Shown piece after piece: positions 16,776 through 24,628 of a stretch of 32,555 bases of DNA. Positions within the stretch are counted from its first letter, which is position 1. Every line of letters begins with the position of its first letter. Under the pieces are notes generated by a model. That model searched no databases. It saw only the letters and a program-made list of their open reading frames with translations, and was not told where the DNA came from. This DNA comes from Acidithrix ferrooxidans (lineage in GTDB: Bacteria > Actinomycetota > Acidimicrobiia > Acidimicrobiales > Acidimicrobiaceae), in assembly GCF_000949295.1 (NCBI RefSeq), contig NZ_JXYS01000032.1, positions 1 through 32,555 on the forward strand, read 5' to 3'. A program made the translations under genes and the position numbers.

Positions 16776-18125
16776 TTAGAAACTGGCGCCGGCAGCAACC
16801 GCTTGGCTCCAGGTATAGCTATAGTCGCTAGCTGGTATCACGTCGTTTTGTGGTATCGCGATAAAAATCTGAGCGAGTGAGACCATTCCGTTCATGGCTT
16901 GGTATCCGGCCCCCATGATGAGTTGGTAACCGGGAGCGGAATGAAGAATATTATCACGATGGCCCCAACAGCCACTGGTATTATTCGCAGTACAATCTAG
17001 GTTTCCGCTTCCTAGTCCATCGTTGTACATCCAGTCGTAGTCAGCAGCTAGGGCGCTGTAGTCTTCGGCCCAAATTGATCCGTAGCCATAGTAGCCAGTC
17101 ACTCCTGGTATGGTCTCCATTGCGTAATTGGGATCAGTTGCCATAGCGGCTCCTCGGGATGCATCAACGTTGAGTTGGTTGACGAGGCCGACAAAGATTG
17201 GAAGGCCTCGGGAGCCCCTCTCTATGTCGATAATCACGAGCGTCTGTTCGGCTGGGTTCAAAGTTGCAAAGTTGCTAGGTAAGGTGAAAGGAGCGAGTCC
17301 CTCGGAATTCAGCCTTGCGCTGTCCAATGCAGCTACCTCGAGATTTTGACAGGCACCAGAGTTGGGGCTTTGCCAGCATGTAGTGGCAAAGTTCGGAGAG
17401 GCCGCGATGTTACCTGTAGGATTTTTGGGTGGGAGCAATAACCTGGGGTTTGTGGTCGGTGTTGGCGTTGTTGGGCTGCCAAATACAACTGGAGCGCCAG
17501 CTATAACTTTCGCGTCGCCCAATGAGGTTGGGGAACCTTGGTCGTCTAAGATAAGGTACCCTTTCCCATCCTTGCTGGCAATTAAGGCTTTTCCAGCGCT
17601 GGCAGTACCATAAAAGCCAGCATCTCCAAAGGTAAATATCCCACCATCTGCCGCCACTAGCCAGTATCCCTTTCCATCTGGAGTAGCTGCCATTCCAACG
17701 ATTGGTTGATTTAGCTTGATTGCTCCAGTTGATCCATAAAAGCCAGCATCTCCAAAGGTAAATATCCCACCATCTGCCGCCACTAGCCAGTATCCCTTTC
17801 CATCTGGAGTAGCTGCGATTCCAACGATTGGTTGATTTAGCTTGGTACCAGCCAAGGATCCATAACCAAGAGCGCTTCCGTAAGTTTTTAAAGTTCCGTT
17901 GCTCTCAACTGCCCAGTACCCGTTTCTACCAGGTGTCGGGGCTACTCCTACCACTGCATTTGAATAACTATTGCTTGATGGCCGGTACGCTACGTGGGTG
18001 GTTGAGCTAATTTGTTCGCCAGCGCTAAGGTAGTTGGTATTTTGCGGTAGCGAGGGCGGGTTTACTATCGACGCAGCACCAAGGAGAAGGCTTGCTCCTA
18101 GGATTGGTTTTTTCAATGCTCTCAT
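16776..18125 (-). CDS. Secreted protein with GYWLVAADGG repeats and a CAP domain
   Basis: 449 residues, starting at ATG 18125. Residues 1-25 form a signal peptide (MRALKKP, then ILGASLLLGAASIV). Residues 55-185 contain about three repeats of 42 residues (QPIVGIAATPDGKGYWLVAA, DGGIFTFGDAGFYGS), a type abundant in surface proteins of Acidimicrobiia and thought to form propeller-like folds. A Pro/Thr linker follows near 220-240. The C-terminal 200 residues look like a CAP/SCP domain: an N-terminal helix (EVAALDSARLNSEGLAPF), the acidic-site region (GSIWAEDYSALAADYDWM) and CWGHRDNILH, the usual metal-binding His motif. Paired cysteines fit an extracellular location. CAP proteins act variously in cell-surface or defence roles; no specific one can be assigned. 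It stands alone, with gaps on both sides. Confidence 0.82.
   Translation of the reverse strand: MRALKKPILGASLLLGAASIVNPPSLPQNTNYLSAGEQISSTTHVAYRPSSNSYSNAVVGVAPTPGRNGYWAVESNGTLKTYGSALGYGSLAGTKLNQPIVGIAATPDGKGYWLVAADGGIFTFGDAGFYGSTGAIKLNQPIVGMAATPDGKGYWLVAADGGIFTFGDAGFYGTASAGKALIASKDGKGYLILDDQGSPTSLGDAKVIAGAPVVFGSPTTPTPTTNPRLLLPPKNPTGNIAASPNFATTCWQSPNSGACQNLEVAALDSARLNSEGLAPFTLPSNFATLNPAEQTLVIIDIERGSRGLPIFVGLVNQLNVDASRGAAMATDPNYAMETIPGVTGYYGYGSIWAEDYSALAADYDWMYNDGLGSGNLDCTANNTSGCWGHRDNILHSAPGYQLIMGAGYQAMNGMVSLAQIFIAIPQNDVIPASDYSYTWSQAVAAGASF
17608..17844 (-). repeat. Near-identical 126-bp tandem repeat inside the CAP gene
   Basis: Bases 17608-17718 recur at 17734-17844 (period 126, 42 codons) with a single difference in 111 bases. 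Each unit encodes one GYWLVAADGGIFTFGDAGF module. Third codon positions match as well, so the copies arose recently or are kept alike by recombination. Confidence 0.9.
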
Positions 18126-19080
18126 GCCGTCCCTATTTCTTTTTCGCGGGGCTATGCACCATATATCGGCATGAATTCACTATTAGTAATAAATTTCGGA
18201 GATTTGACTACATATTTGAGTGAAATGCACCGATTTCAACGGTTTGGGAGGTTTTCCCACCAGTTGCTGTGGAAAGATAAGCCATTTTCTTCTTCGGGGC
18301 CGTAACCAAGAGTGACCAATGAAAAAGCCCAATCTAAAGGCGATAAAACTACCATGACAAGGAGCCAAGCTTTTCTTTGAAGTGGAGATGCGGAAGCCGA
18401 ATCTTTTTGGGGTTGGGACGATCGAATGTGCCATTGCTTTAATCTTTGCAACTGGGGACTTTTTCGAGTTTCTTGACCGCGACGCAAATCACTAGACGTT
18501 AAAGGCTTATTTGGATGCTCTGCCTATCTGGTAGTGCGATTGATTTTTGTTCGTTGAATCGACCTATTAGGTTCGCTATCGTGATGAGTCGACGATTTTC
18601 TCTTGGCTAACTTTTTGTAATAGGTAAATGCGACCATTGCCTCTAACACCACTTGGAAAAACCAGATCGTTTCTCGGTTTGCTAACATAGTGGTCCGCCG
18701 GTGGATCGCATGGTGGTCTGGGAATTTGCTTTAGTCGATCCTTGGATCAAGGGAATGTTCTTTTCTTTGGTATCGTATATCACCTAGATATTCAGCAACT
18801 TGCCGATTTCTATCTCGTAATGGATGCCTTTTTTTGTGGTAGTTGCCATTGCGAACGCCAAAGTTGGACTGAGAGTGATCTTTCAAGATGTGGCTATGAG
18901 CTTGTGATCTCTTGACTGCTTTGATCCCTTGAAATCTGATTTTCACATGAGTTATTTCATGGTGATTAAATCTTGCACCATTGACATGTATAGTTTGCTT
19001 TACCTTGATAATATTTATGGAATGGAAACTTTACCTAAATGGCACTGCATTGGGATAGAGCGAACTTCTGGAGGATTTTA
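18126..19080. other. Gap upstream of the mod regulator
   Basis: About 950 bases without an accepted gene. A minus-strand frame at 18236-18487 (TTG start) encodes one hydrophobic stretch (AWLLVMVVLSPLDWAFSLVT) but has no ribosome site; it is left as a possible remnant. The last 100 bases carry the putative promoter and the Shine-Dalgarno site of the XRE regulator. Confidence 0.4.
18981..19012 (+). promoter_or_regulatory. Possible promoter of the mod regulator
   Basis: TTGACA at 18981-18986 and GATAAT at 19007-19012 lie about 70 bases before the TTG start of the regulator. The 20-base spacer is longer than the usual 17, so this is only a candidate. Confidence 0.3.
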
Positions 19081-20067
19081 TTGCTAGATATTGCGACAAG
19101 GCGAAAGCAGTTAGGGATATCCCAACGCGAGATGGCGGCCACCCTTGGTGTCACTCGTCAGACGTTGTCCAACATCGAAAGAGGTGATGAGAATCCAAAA
19201 GTTGGTCTAGCTTTGGGTATAGCCCGAATACTTTCTTCGACAGTGGAGGAGGTCTTTGGTGTCGGAAGTCCAGCTCTAGAGACGAACCCTGTTGACGGTC
19301 CAGCTGCCTGGGGCGAGATCAATGGTCTCAAGAAGTTTCGCGCTATGCCAAAAGGAGTATTGGATAGCGCGTGGCAGATTCCAAATGCCAGGTTGAGCCA
19401 GTCCGGTGACTACCAAGCGAGTGAGAGTGGCGCGCTCTTCTTTGACGGTTGTGATCCAATTCTTGGAGCGATAGTTAATTTTTTGTCCCATCGGATCCCT
19501 GTCAGTTGCCTTTGGTGGTCAGTTCAAAACAGTGAGGCTTTGGCGCGAGTTCGCGGAGGTGACTCTCACTTTGGTCTGATTCATCTACCTTTTGGGCGCC
19601 ATCCGCAACTAGGAGCATTCCCGGGTTATTTGACCCTTGAGGTTGCTAGTTGGAATCTGGTAATGGTTACTAAGGACGGTAATCCTAATCACCTTAGGAG
19701 ACTTGAAGATATCTTTCGTCCGACTGTCAATTTTGCATATCGGTCGATAGGATCTGGAGTTCGAGAATATACCGATGAGTTGGCTAATCGTTTTGGGGTA
19801 ACGCCCAATCCAGAATTATCCTTTGACTCTCATATCTCTGCTACCAATGCAGTTCGTTTTGGGATCTATGACGCCTCTTTGGTTGCCGAATCTGTCGCGC
19901 GACTTTGTGGCGCATCCTTTATCACCCTCGATCGACAGACCTCTTGGTTGGTCGTTCCGAGCTCTTCGCTAGATGACCTAGATGTTTCAAGAGCTTTGGA
20001 GGAGATTCATGGCGGCGACTTTCGGAAGCTATTATCCGGCGTGCCAGGCTATGCCGTAGCAGCCTAG
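19081..20067 (+). CDS. XRE-type regulator with a C-terminal periplasmic-binding-protein-like domain
   Basis: 328 residues. An N-terminal helix-turn-helix of the Cro/C1 type (RRKQLGISQREMAATLGVTR, QTLSNIERGDENP) is followed from about residue 90 by a type-2 binding-protein-like domain (GALFFDGCDPILGAIVNFLS; HFGLIHLPFGRHP; LVMVTKDGNPNHLRRLEDI; GSGVREYTDELANRFGV). Proteins of this build sense a ligand that their partner transporter carries, most often molybdate or tungstate. The ATG at 19039 opens a longer frame, but the TTG at 19081 has GGAGG six bases ahead and begins the protein right at the helix-turn-helix, so it is preferred. A ModA-like binding protein starts 105 bases downstream on the same strand, followed by the fused transporter. 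A role in controlling the locus is inferred. Confidence 0.82.
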   Translation: MLDIATRRKQLGISQREMAATLGVTRQTLSNIERGDENPKVGLALGIARILSSTVEEVFGVGSPALETNPVDGPAAWGEINGLKKFRAMPKGVLDSAWQIPNARLSQSGDYQASESGALFFDGCDPILGAIVNFLSHRIPVSCLWWSVQNSEALARVRGGDSHFGLIHLPFGRHPQLGAFPGYLTLEVASWNLVMVTKDGNPNHLRRLEDIFRPTVNFAYRSIGSGVREYTDELANRFGVTPNPELSFDSHISATNAVRFGIYDASLVAESVARLCGASFITLDRQTSWLVVPSSSLDDLDVSRALEEIHGGDFRKLLSGVPGYAVAA

Positions 20068-20105
20068 AGGCTGGGCTTGATCTATCTCCAATTCTGGAAA
20101 ATTTA

Positions 20106-20134
20106 TTGACACCTTGAAGTCCAAGTGACTTATT
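20106..20134 (+). promoter_or_regulatory. Possible promoter of modA
   Basis: A perfect TTGACA at 20106-20111 is followed 18 bases later by TTATTT (20130-20135; shifting one base gives TATTTA). The modA ATG lies about 40 bases further on. It would allow modA to be transcribed separately from the regulator. The -10 match is weak. Confidence 0.35.
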
Positions 20135-20172
20135 TACCACCTATCTCGGATCGAATTTGGAGCGTTTTTTTA

Positions 20173-21084
20173 ATGAATGGAAAATTAAAAGTAGTATTTA
20201 GTGCGGTGGCACTAAGTTCAGTTTTGGCGGCGTGTGGAAATGGAGCTGCCTCTTCGGCGGCCTCTTCTCCGGCTACCACATCATCACCGACGACGACCTC
20301 TATTGGAGGAACAGTTAAGGTTGCCTATGCGGGGTCGTTGGTGGGAGCCATGGTCCAAAAGATAGGCCCCGCCTTTCAAAAAGCTACAGGCGTAACTTTT
20401 TCCGGGTTGCCAGGTGGTTCAACGGGGTTGGTAAATCAAATCAAGTCCGGAACTTCTTCCTTTGACGTCTTTATCTCAGCGGCCAGAAGCGCTAACGATC
20501 CTCTTATGGGGGCTGCCAATAAAAACCTTGAGACCTGGTATGCCGCTTTGGGTACTGCTCCCTTGGTAATTGGATACAATCCAAGTTCATCTTTTGCTCC
20601 GGCGCTAAAGAGCCAAAAGTGGTACACGGTGCTAGCTAAACCAGGTATCAAGATTGGTCGAACTGATCCAGCTATAGACCCCAAGGGCAAACTAACTCTT
20701 GAGTTATTTGCTAAGGAATCGGCCATCTTGGGCAATCCGTCTTTGACATCGTCGATCTTGGGAGCAGCAGAGAATCCAGCTCAGGTATTTCCTGAAGAGG
20801 CACTTGTGAGTCGCCTCACCTCTGGTCAGTTGGATGTGGGCTTCTTCTATTCGAATGAGGCAGCATTTGCCAAGATCCCAACGGTGCCGACGGGGCTAAA
20901 CCTTGGGGCCAACTTTACGATAAGCATTTTGACAGGAGCACCTGATTCGGCCCAAGCAGTTGCTTTTGTGAACTTCCTTTATTCGCCCGAGGGCCAGAAG
21001 CTTCTAAAAGAGGTTGGCCTTGTCCCTGAATCTCCGACTGTTACGGGGAGTCTAGCAAAGGCACCTAAGGGCCTTGCCTTGTAA
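20173..21084 (+). CDS. modA: ModA/WtpA-like oxyanion-binding lipoprotein
   Basis: 303 residues. ATG 20173 is chosen because GGAG lies ten bases upstream and it opens directly on a lipoprotein signal with lipobox LAAC (Cys21); the longer frame from 20125 adds 16 residues with no role. A Ser/Ala/Thr linker leads to a type-2 solute-binding fold: VKVAYAGSLVGAMVQKIGPA; GGSTGLVNQIKSG; FDVFISAA; IGRTDPAIDPKGKLTLELF; VGFFYSNEAAFAKI; LTGAPDSAQAVAFVNFLYSP. The AGSL opening, the GRTDP..DPKG motif and the closing segment are shared with molybdate/tungstate-binding ModA/WtpA proteins. It would capture the oxyanion outside the membrane and pass it to the downstream transporter. Which oxyanion is bound cannot be settled from sequence; sulfate is less likely. 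Confidence 0.82.
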   Translation: MNGKLKVVFSAVALSSVLAACGNGAASSAASSPATTSSPTTTSIGGTVKVAYAGSLVGAMVQKIGPAFQKATGVTFSGLPGGSTGLVNQIKSGTSSFDVFISAARSANDPLMGAANKNLETWYAALGTAPLVIGYNPSSSFAPALKSQKWYTVLAKPGIKIGRTDPAIDPKGKLTLELFAKESAILGNPSLTSSILGAAENPAQVFPEEALVSRLTSGQLDVGFFYSNEAAFAKIPTVPTGLNLGANFTISILTGAPDSAQAVAFVNFLYSPEGQKLLKEVGLVPESPTVTGSLAKAPKGLAL

Positions 21085-21154
21085 GATACTTCTGCGTAAA
21101 TCTCAAGTTCAGATCTTATCCATCAAAAAAGGTGGGAGTTCTTGTGAGGGCTGC

Positions 21155-21193
21155 GATGGTACTTTCTTGGGATAATCTCAAGAAAGTACCATC
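21155..21193. promoter_or_regulatory. Perfect 15-bp hairpin between modA and the transporter gene
   Basis: GATGGTACTTTCTTG at 21155-21169 and its exact reverse complement at 21179-21193 enclose a 9-base centre (ggataatct), itself partly symmetric (GAT/ATC around A). The whole forms a 39-base dyad. There is no T-run after it on either strand. It lies 70 bases after the modA stop and 129 bases before the transporter start. It could end part of the modA transcripts, protect the modA mRNA 3' end, or bind a regulator. Confidence 0.6.
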
Positions 21194-21322
21194 CAAATGT
21201 GGCTCAGTGTGGCTAGGTCGGAGCCGATTTTCAATTTGAAGGTATCTTTTTCTTCGTCAAAACCCGTTTTACAAATAGATTGTCTTATTGTTGGTATTGG
21301 GCTTGTAGCCACAGGAGGTAGA

Positions 21323-23164
21323 TTGCGCGCGGAGTTTATCACTAGAGATAGAACGGGGAACTCTCTATCTTTTGGTGTCTTGGCCCTTATCTGTATCGCC
21401 TTTGTTGTTTTTCCAATCCTGGGACTCGCATATTACTTTTTGATACATCATTCCGCGCCTATTCTGTGGTCGTCTCTCTTTAGTGCAGTGGTGAATTCAG
21501 TAGTTCCGTCTCTGGTCGCCATCACCATCGGAATGATAATCGCAATTCCAACTGGTTTTTTCATCTCCCGAGCGACTAGTAAGGGCGTGGCATTTCTTGG
21601 ATTTGTTCTTCGTTTGCCGCTAGGAGTTCCACCGCTGGTTGCTGGTATAATGCTGTTGATTGTCTTTGGCCCGAATTCTCCGATCGGCAAGGTTTTTCAC
21701 GGACGCCTCACCAATACGCTAATCGCCATCACCATTGCCCAGCTCTTTGCTAGTGTCCCATATGTCATAGAGGGATCACGCGGCGCATTCGCCCTTTTGG
21801 ATGAGGAGGTAATGGTAGTTGCAGATTCGCTGAAGATGAAGTTGAATCGACGCCTCCTCTCAATCTATCTGCCTATGGTATGGTCAGCGATTCGATCTTC
21901 TTTGGTCCTTGGTTACCTAAGGGGATTTGGCGAATTCGGGGCAGTCCTTTTGGTTGCCTATAACCCTACTTCACTCCCTATCTACACCTATGTCTCCTTC
22001 GAGGGAGCTGGACTACCATCGACGGTCACACCGGTTCTTGTGACTCTGGTCATCTCCGGCACCGTTGCCTATTTGATATCTCGAATTGCATGGCCCACCA
22101 AGTTTATTGAGGGTGGATTTTCCTACTTCCGCAACCAAGCTAAGAAGCGATATCAGTCCAATTCAAAGGTCGAACGCGGTGACTTTGTGGATGGTGCTTC
22201 TTTTATATCGGTCGAGGGAACTGTAGGCGGTTTTGAGCTGGACATCAATTTCACTATCGAACCAGGATGCAGCGTAATCTTGGGTCCAAGTGGATCGGGA
22301 AAGACTCTTACCCTGCATTCTCTGGCCAACCATCGCATAAACGGCGTGAAGCTCTCCATCGATGGTCCTCTATCTGGGGCCCTTCAATCTTCTATTGGTT
22401 ATGTACCACAGCGCCTTGGCCTATGGCCACATATGACTGTGGAGCAAAATCTGCGCCTTTGCATTGATGTCTCTGGTTCGGATCTGGAGATCTCTGAAGT
22501 ATTAGAGGGGTTAGATATTTTGGAGCTACGGGGGCGTATGCCAAAGGAGCTCTCAGGCGGACAGTACCAACGAGCAGCGATCGCTAGGGCAATGTGCAGT
22601 GGTGGCAAGCTGCTTATTTTGGATGAACCCCTCTCCGCATTGGACCTCGCACTCAGGCGCTCTTTTTTGTCGCTATTAGCCGAGCACGTCAAGTCAAAGA
22701 CCCCATATCTGATCATGGTGACCCATGATGTGGATGAGGCACTTTATCTGGCGGATTCCATCGTGGTTATGAGTCACGGTGAGGTTCTACAGCAAGGGAC
22801 TCCCTCAAAGATTATCGACTCTCCTTACAATCGGGCTGTAGCGGGGATAGCCGGATTTGATAACATCATTATCGATCGCGACCAACAAGGAAATGGTTCA
22901 TTGGGTGATCGGGCCTATTTCTACTCGAGTGATGTTGTGCTAGCTCCCATTGATGTACTTGTCGAAGTAGGGCTAAAGGTTCTTGGAGATTATCAGGTGG
23001 TTGAGACACGTCCTTCAACCCGTGGTCGATTGGTTACCCTTAGCAATGGGGAAAATACTATTTCAGGATGGATTCCACCTGAGCGCATTACCGCTTATCA
23101 AAATGGCGAGATCGTCGGTGTCGGTATAAGAAAAGAGAGATATTTTAGGTTTCCCCCAGAGTAA
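21323..23164 (+). CDS. Fused ModB-ModC: ABC permease and ATPase in one chain
   Basis: 613 residues. TTG 21323 is chosen because AGGAGG ends four bases before it; the longer frame adds 42 residues with no family features. The first ~270 residues are a permease with about six membrane segments and the coupling-loop region (EEVMVVADSLKMKLNRRLLS; LGYLRGFGEFGAVLLVAYNP). After a linker comes an ABC ATPase: Walker A GPSGSGKT at residue 321, the Q-loop (IGYVPQ), signature LSGGQYQR at 410, Walker B LLILDEPLSALD, and H-loop VTHDVDEA. Residues ~530-613 resemble a TOBE-type oxyanion-sensing domain. It should import molybdate or tungstate with the upstream ModA. Fusing permease and ATPase ensures equal amounts; homodimers would supply both of each. 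Separate ModB and ModC are the more common arrangement. Confidence 0.88.
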   Translation: MRAEFITRDRTGNSLSFGVLALICIAFVVFPILGLAYYFLIHHSAPILWSSLFSAVVNSVVPSLVAITIGMIIAIPTGFFISRATSKGVAFLGFVLRLPLGVPPLVAGIMLLIVFGPNSPIGKVFHGRLTNTLIAITIAQLFASVPYVIEGSRGAFALLDEEVMVVADSLKMKLNRRLLSIYLPMVWSAIRSSLVLGYLRGFGEFGAVLLVAYNPTSLPIYTYVSFEGAGLPSTVTPVLVTLVISGTVAYLISRIAWPTKFIEGGFSYFRNQAKKRYQSNSKVERGDFVDGASFISVEGTVGGFELDINFTIEPGCSVILGPSGSGKTLTLHSLANHRINGVKLSIDGPLSGALQSSIGYVPQRLGLWPHMTVEQNLRLCIDVSGSDLEISEVLEGLDILELRGRMPKELSGGQYQRAAIARAMCSGGKLLILDEPLSALDLALRRSFLSLLAEHVKSKTPYLIMVTHDVDEALYLADSIVVMSHGEVLQQGTPSKIIDSPYNRAVAGIAGFDNIIIDRDQQGNGSLGDRAYFYSSDVVLAPIDVLVEVGLKVLGDYQVVETRPSTRGRLVTLSNGENTISGWIPPERITAYQNGEIVGVGIRKERYFRFPPE

Positions 23165-23284
23165 TAGCTAAGGGCCGTGATTAACGAATCTGCTTGGCCT
23201 CAATTTGGGTTTATCTGATTGGCTTGTAGCACTGAAGGGGACCAGGTAAGTCTGGCATTAGATATGGCCGGGATGGGATTTCGC

Positions 23285-23307
23285 CAAGGCTTTACTTTGG
23301 GGCCTTG
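23285..23307. terminator. Weak hairpin between convergent genes
   Basis: CAAGGC (23285-23290) and GCCTTG (23302-23307) form a 6-bp stem with an 11-base loop between the transporter stop and the convergent GntR stop. It could end transcripts from both sides; the stem is short and lacks a T-run. Confidence 0.3.
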
Positions 23308-23324
23308 ATTCCATATTGACTGTC

Positions 23325-24035
23325 TTAGATGTTTCCATCCAAAAGGGCGTCGCGTGTCAATCTAGCATGGTCGGTGATGGCTATGATTAAATTCTCACGA
23401 TCGTTTTGCCGCAAAAGAGTGGCAAAGCCTTTGTGTTCTTTTACTATCGTCTCGACTCGAACAGGGTTCAAATAGAGGAGAATATTGAACATTCGAATCT
23501 GGCGATCGCGAAGCGATGAATAGAGATTTGCCAAAATAGAGTTTGCTGTCGCATTCAAAATTGAAGTATGAATAGTTCGATCCAATTCGGCAAATTCAAT
23601 TGGATCTTTGTCTTCTAACGCCTTCATTTGAAGTTGAACGAGGGAGTCAATTTCGTCGGCTACAAAGACAGCCATCTGGGTATCGAAGACTTTTTCTACC
23701 GCGAAACGCTCCAGTAAAAGCCTAGTTTCAAAGACCATCTCAATTTCTTGTTTAGAGACCGGAACCACCATCGCACCTTTTTTGGGGTACAGACGAAGAA
23801 GGCCCTCCGATTGAAGGCGCAGAAAGGCTTCACGAACAGGAGTTCTTGAGATTTGAAGTTGATCGGCAATCTCTCCTTCAGAGATTAATTCGCCTCCAGG
23901 GAAGGTACCAACCAAGATCTTGTGTTTCGCAAGGTCATAGGCTTGGATTGACGCAGGTATTGTCGTTGATCTCCTTGTCGCAGCCGATTTTTTAGGCGGA
24001 TTACCATTGCCTGTAATTAGGCCTTCACTGTCCAT
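23325..24035 (-). CDS. GntR-family transcription regulator, FadR/FCD subfamily
   Basis: 236 residues. A basic N-terminal tail is followed by a winged helix-turn-helix (residues ~30-95: LISEGEIADQLQISRTPVRE, AFLRLQSEGLLRLYPKKGAM). An all-helical FCD ligand domain follows (~105-230: EIEMVFETRLLLERFAVEKV; FAELDRTIHTSIL; ITDHARLTRDAL), with Asp/His residues at the usual metal or carboxylate-binding positions. FCD regulators usually respond to organic acids, fatty acids or sugar acids and are normally repressors. The ATG at 24035 follows AAGGTGAG at proper distance. It is transcribed away from the divergent acyl-CoA ligase gene, with a 593-base region between them, so regulation of that ligase is plausible but not shown. 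Confidence 0.9.
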   Translation of the reverse strand: MDSEGLITGNGNPPKKSAATRRSTTIPASIQAYDLAKHKILVGTFPGGELISEGEIADQLQISRTPVREAFLRLQSEGLLRLYPKKGAMVVPVSKQEIEMVFETRLLLERFAVEKVFDTQMAVFVADEIDSLVQLQMKALEDKDPIEFAELDRTIHTSILNATANSILANLYSSLRDRQIRMFNILLYLNPVRVETIVKEHKGFATLLRQNDRENLIIAITDHARLTRDALLDGNI

Positions 24036-24628
24036 CTTTTAAACTCACCTTCGTGCTTATCTGTGGTCTTTTTGCTCAGGCAATTGGTTGCCGGGTGTGG
24101 ACAAGAAGCAATCATATTTACGTATATTAGGGTTTATCAAAATGCCAATACGCCTATCAGGTGCGTTGATACCTTTAAAGTTCTGTCAGCTATTTTAGCA
24201 TGGCGACTTTCTTTGGCATGCATGTCGCCATTGGCGGCGTGATATCTTCGATTCTTGGCTAAAGCCAAGGCGGTGATGAGAGGTCTTGGAACCTTTTTAA
24301 CTTTGGATAAGAAGAGCCTTCGCTAATTGATTGGAATAGAGATTTTCCGCCCGTGGAAGACCAATTGTGATGGGATCGCTCCTTGGTGCTTTGACTTTGG
24401 TTTTTGAGATACCTTTTGGGGAGCGGGATGTGCTTTCTTTTTGATCTACCCCGACTTCTATCGACAATTGCATGGTTGGATATCAATTGGGCGTGACTTT
24501 TAGGATCAGAAAGAGAGAGTCAAAGCCGATTACGTTGCGTTTCCGGTGGTTTTTTAATCGGCGAAAGCTATGTTATTTCGCAATACCTTTGGTCGCAATA
24601 GTATCTCTGTAGAATAGGAAGTGTTTTA
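24036..24628. other. Divergent regulatory region
   Basis: No gene is supported in the 593 bases between the GntR gene and the divergent acyl-CoA ligase gene. ATGGCGAC (24200-24207) and GTCGCCAT (24224-24231) form an inverted pair with a 16-base centre containing GCATGC. It is a possible regulator site or hairpin. No consensus GntR operator or promoter was identified. Confidence 0.4.
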
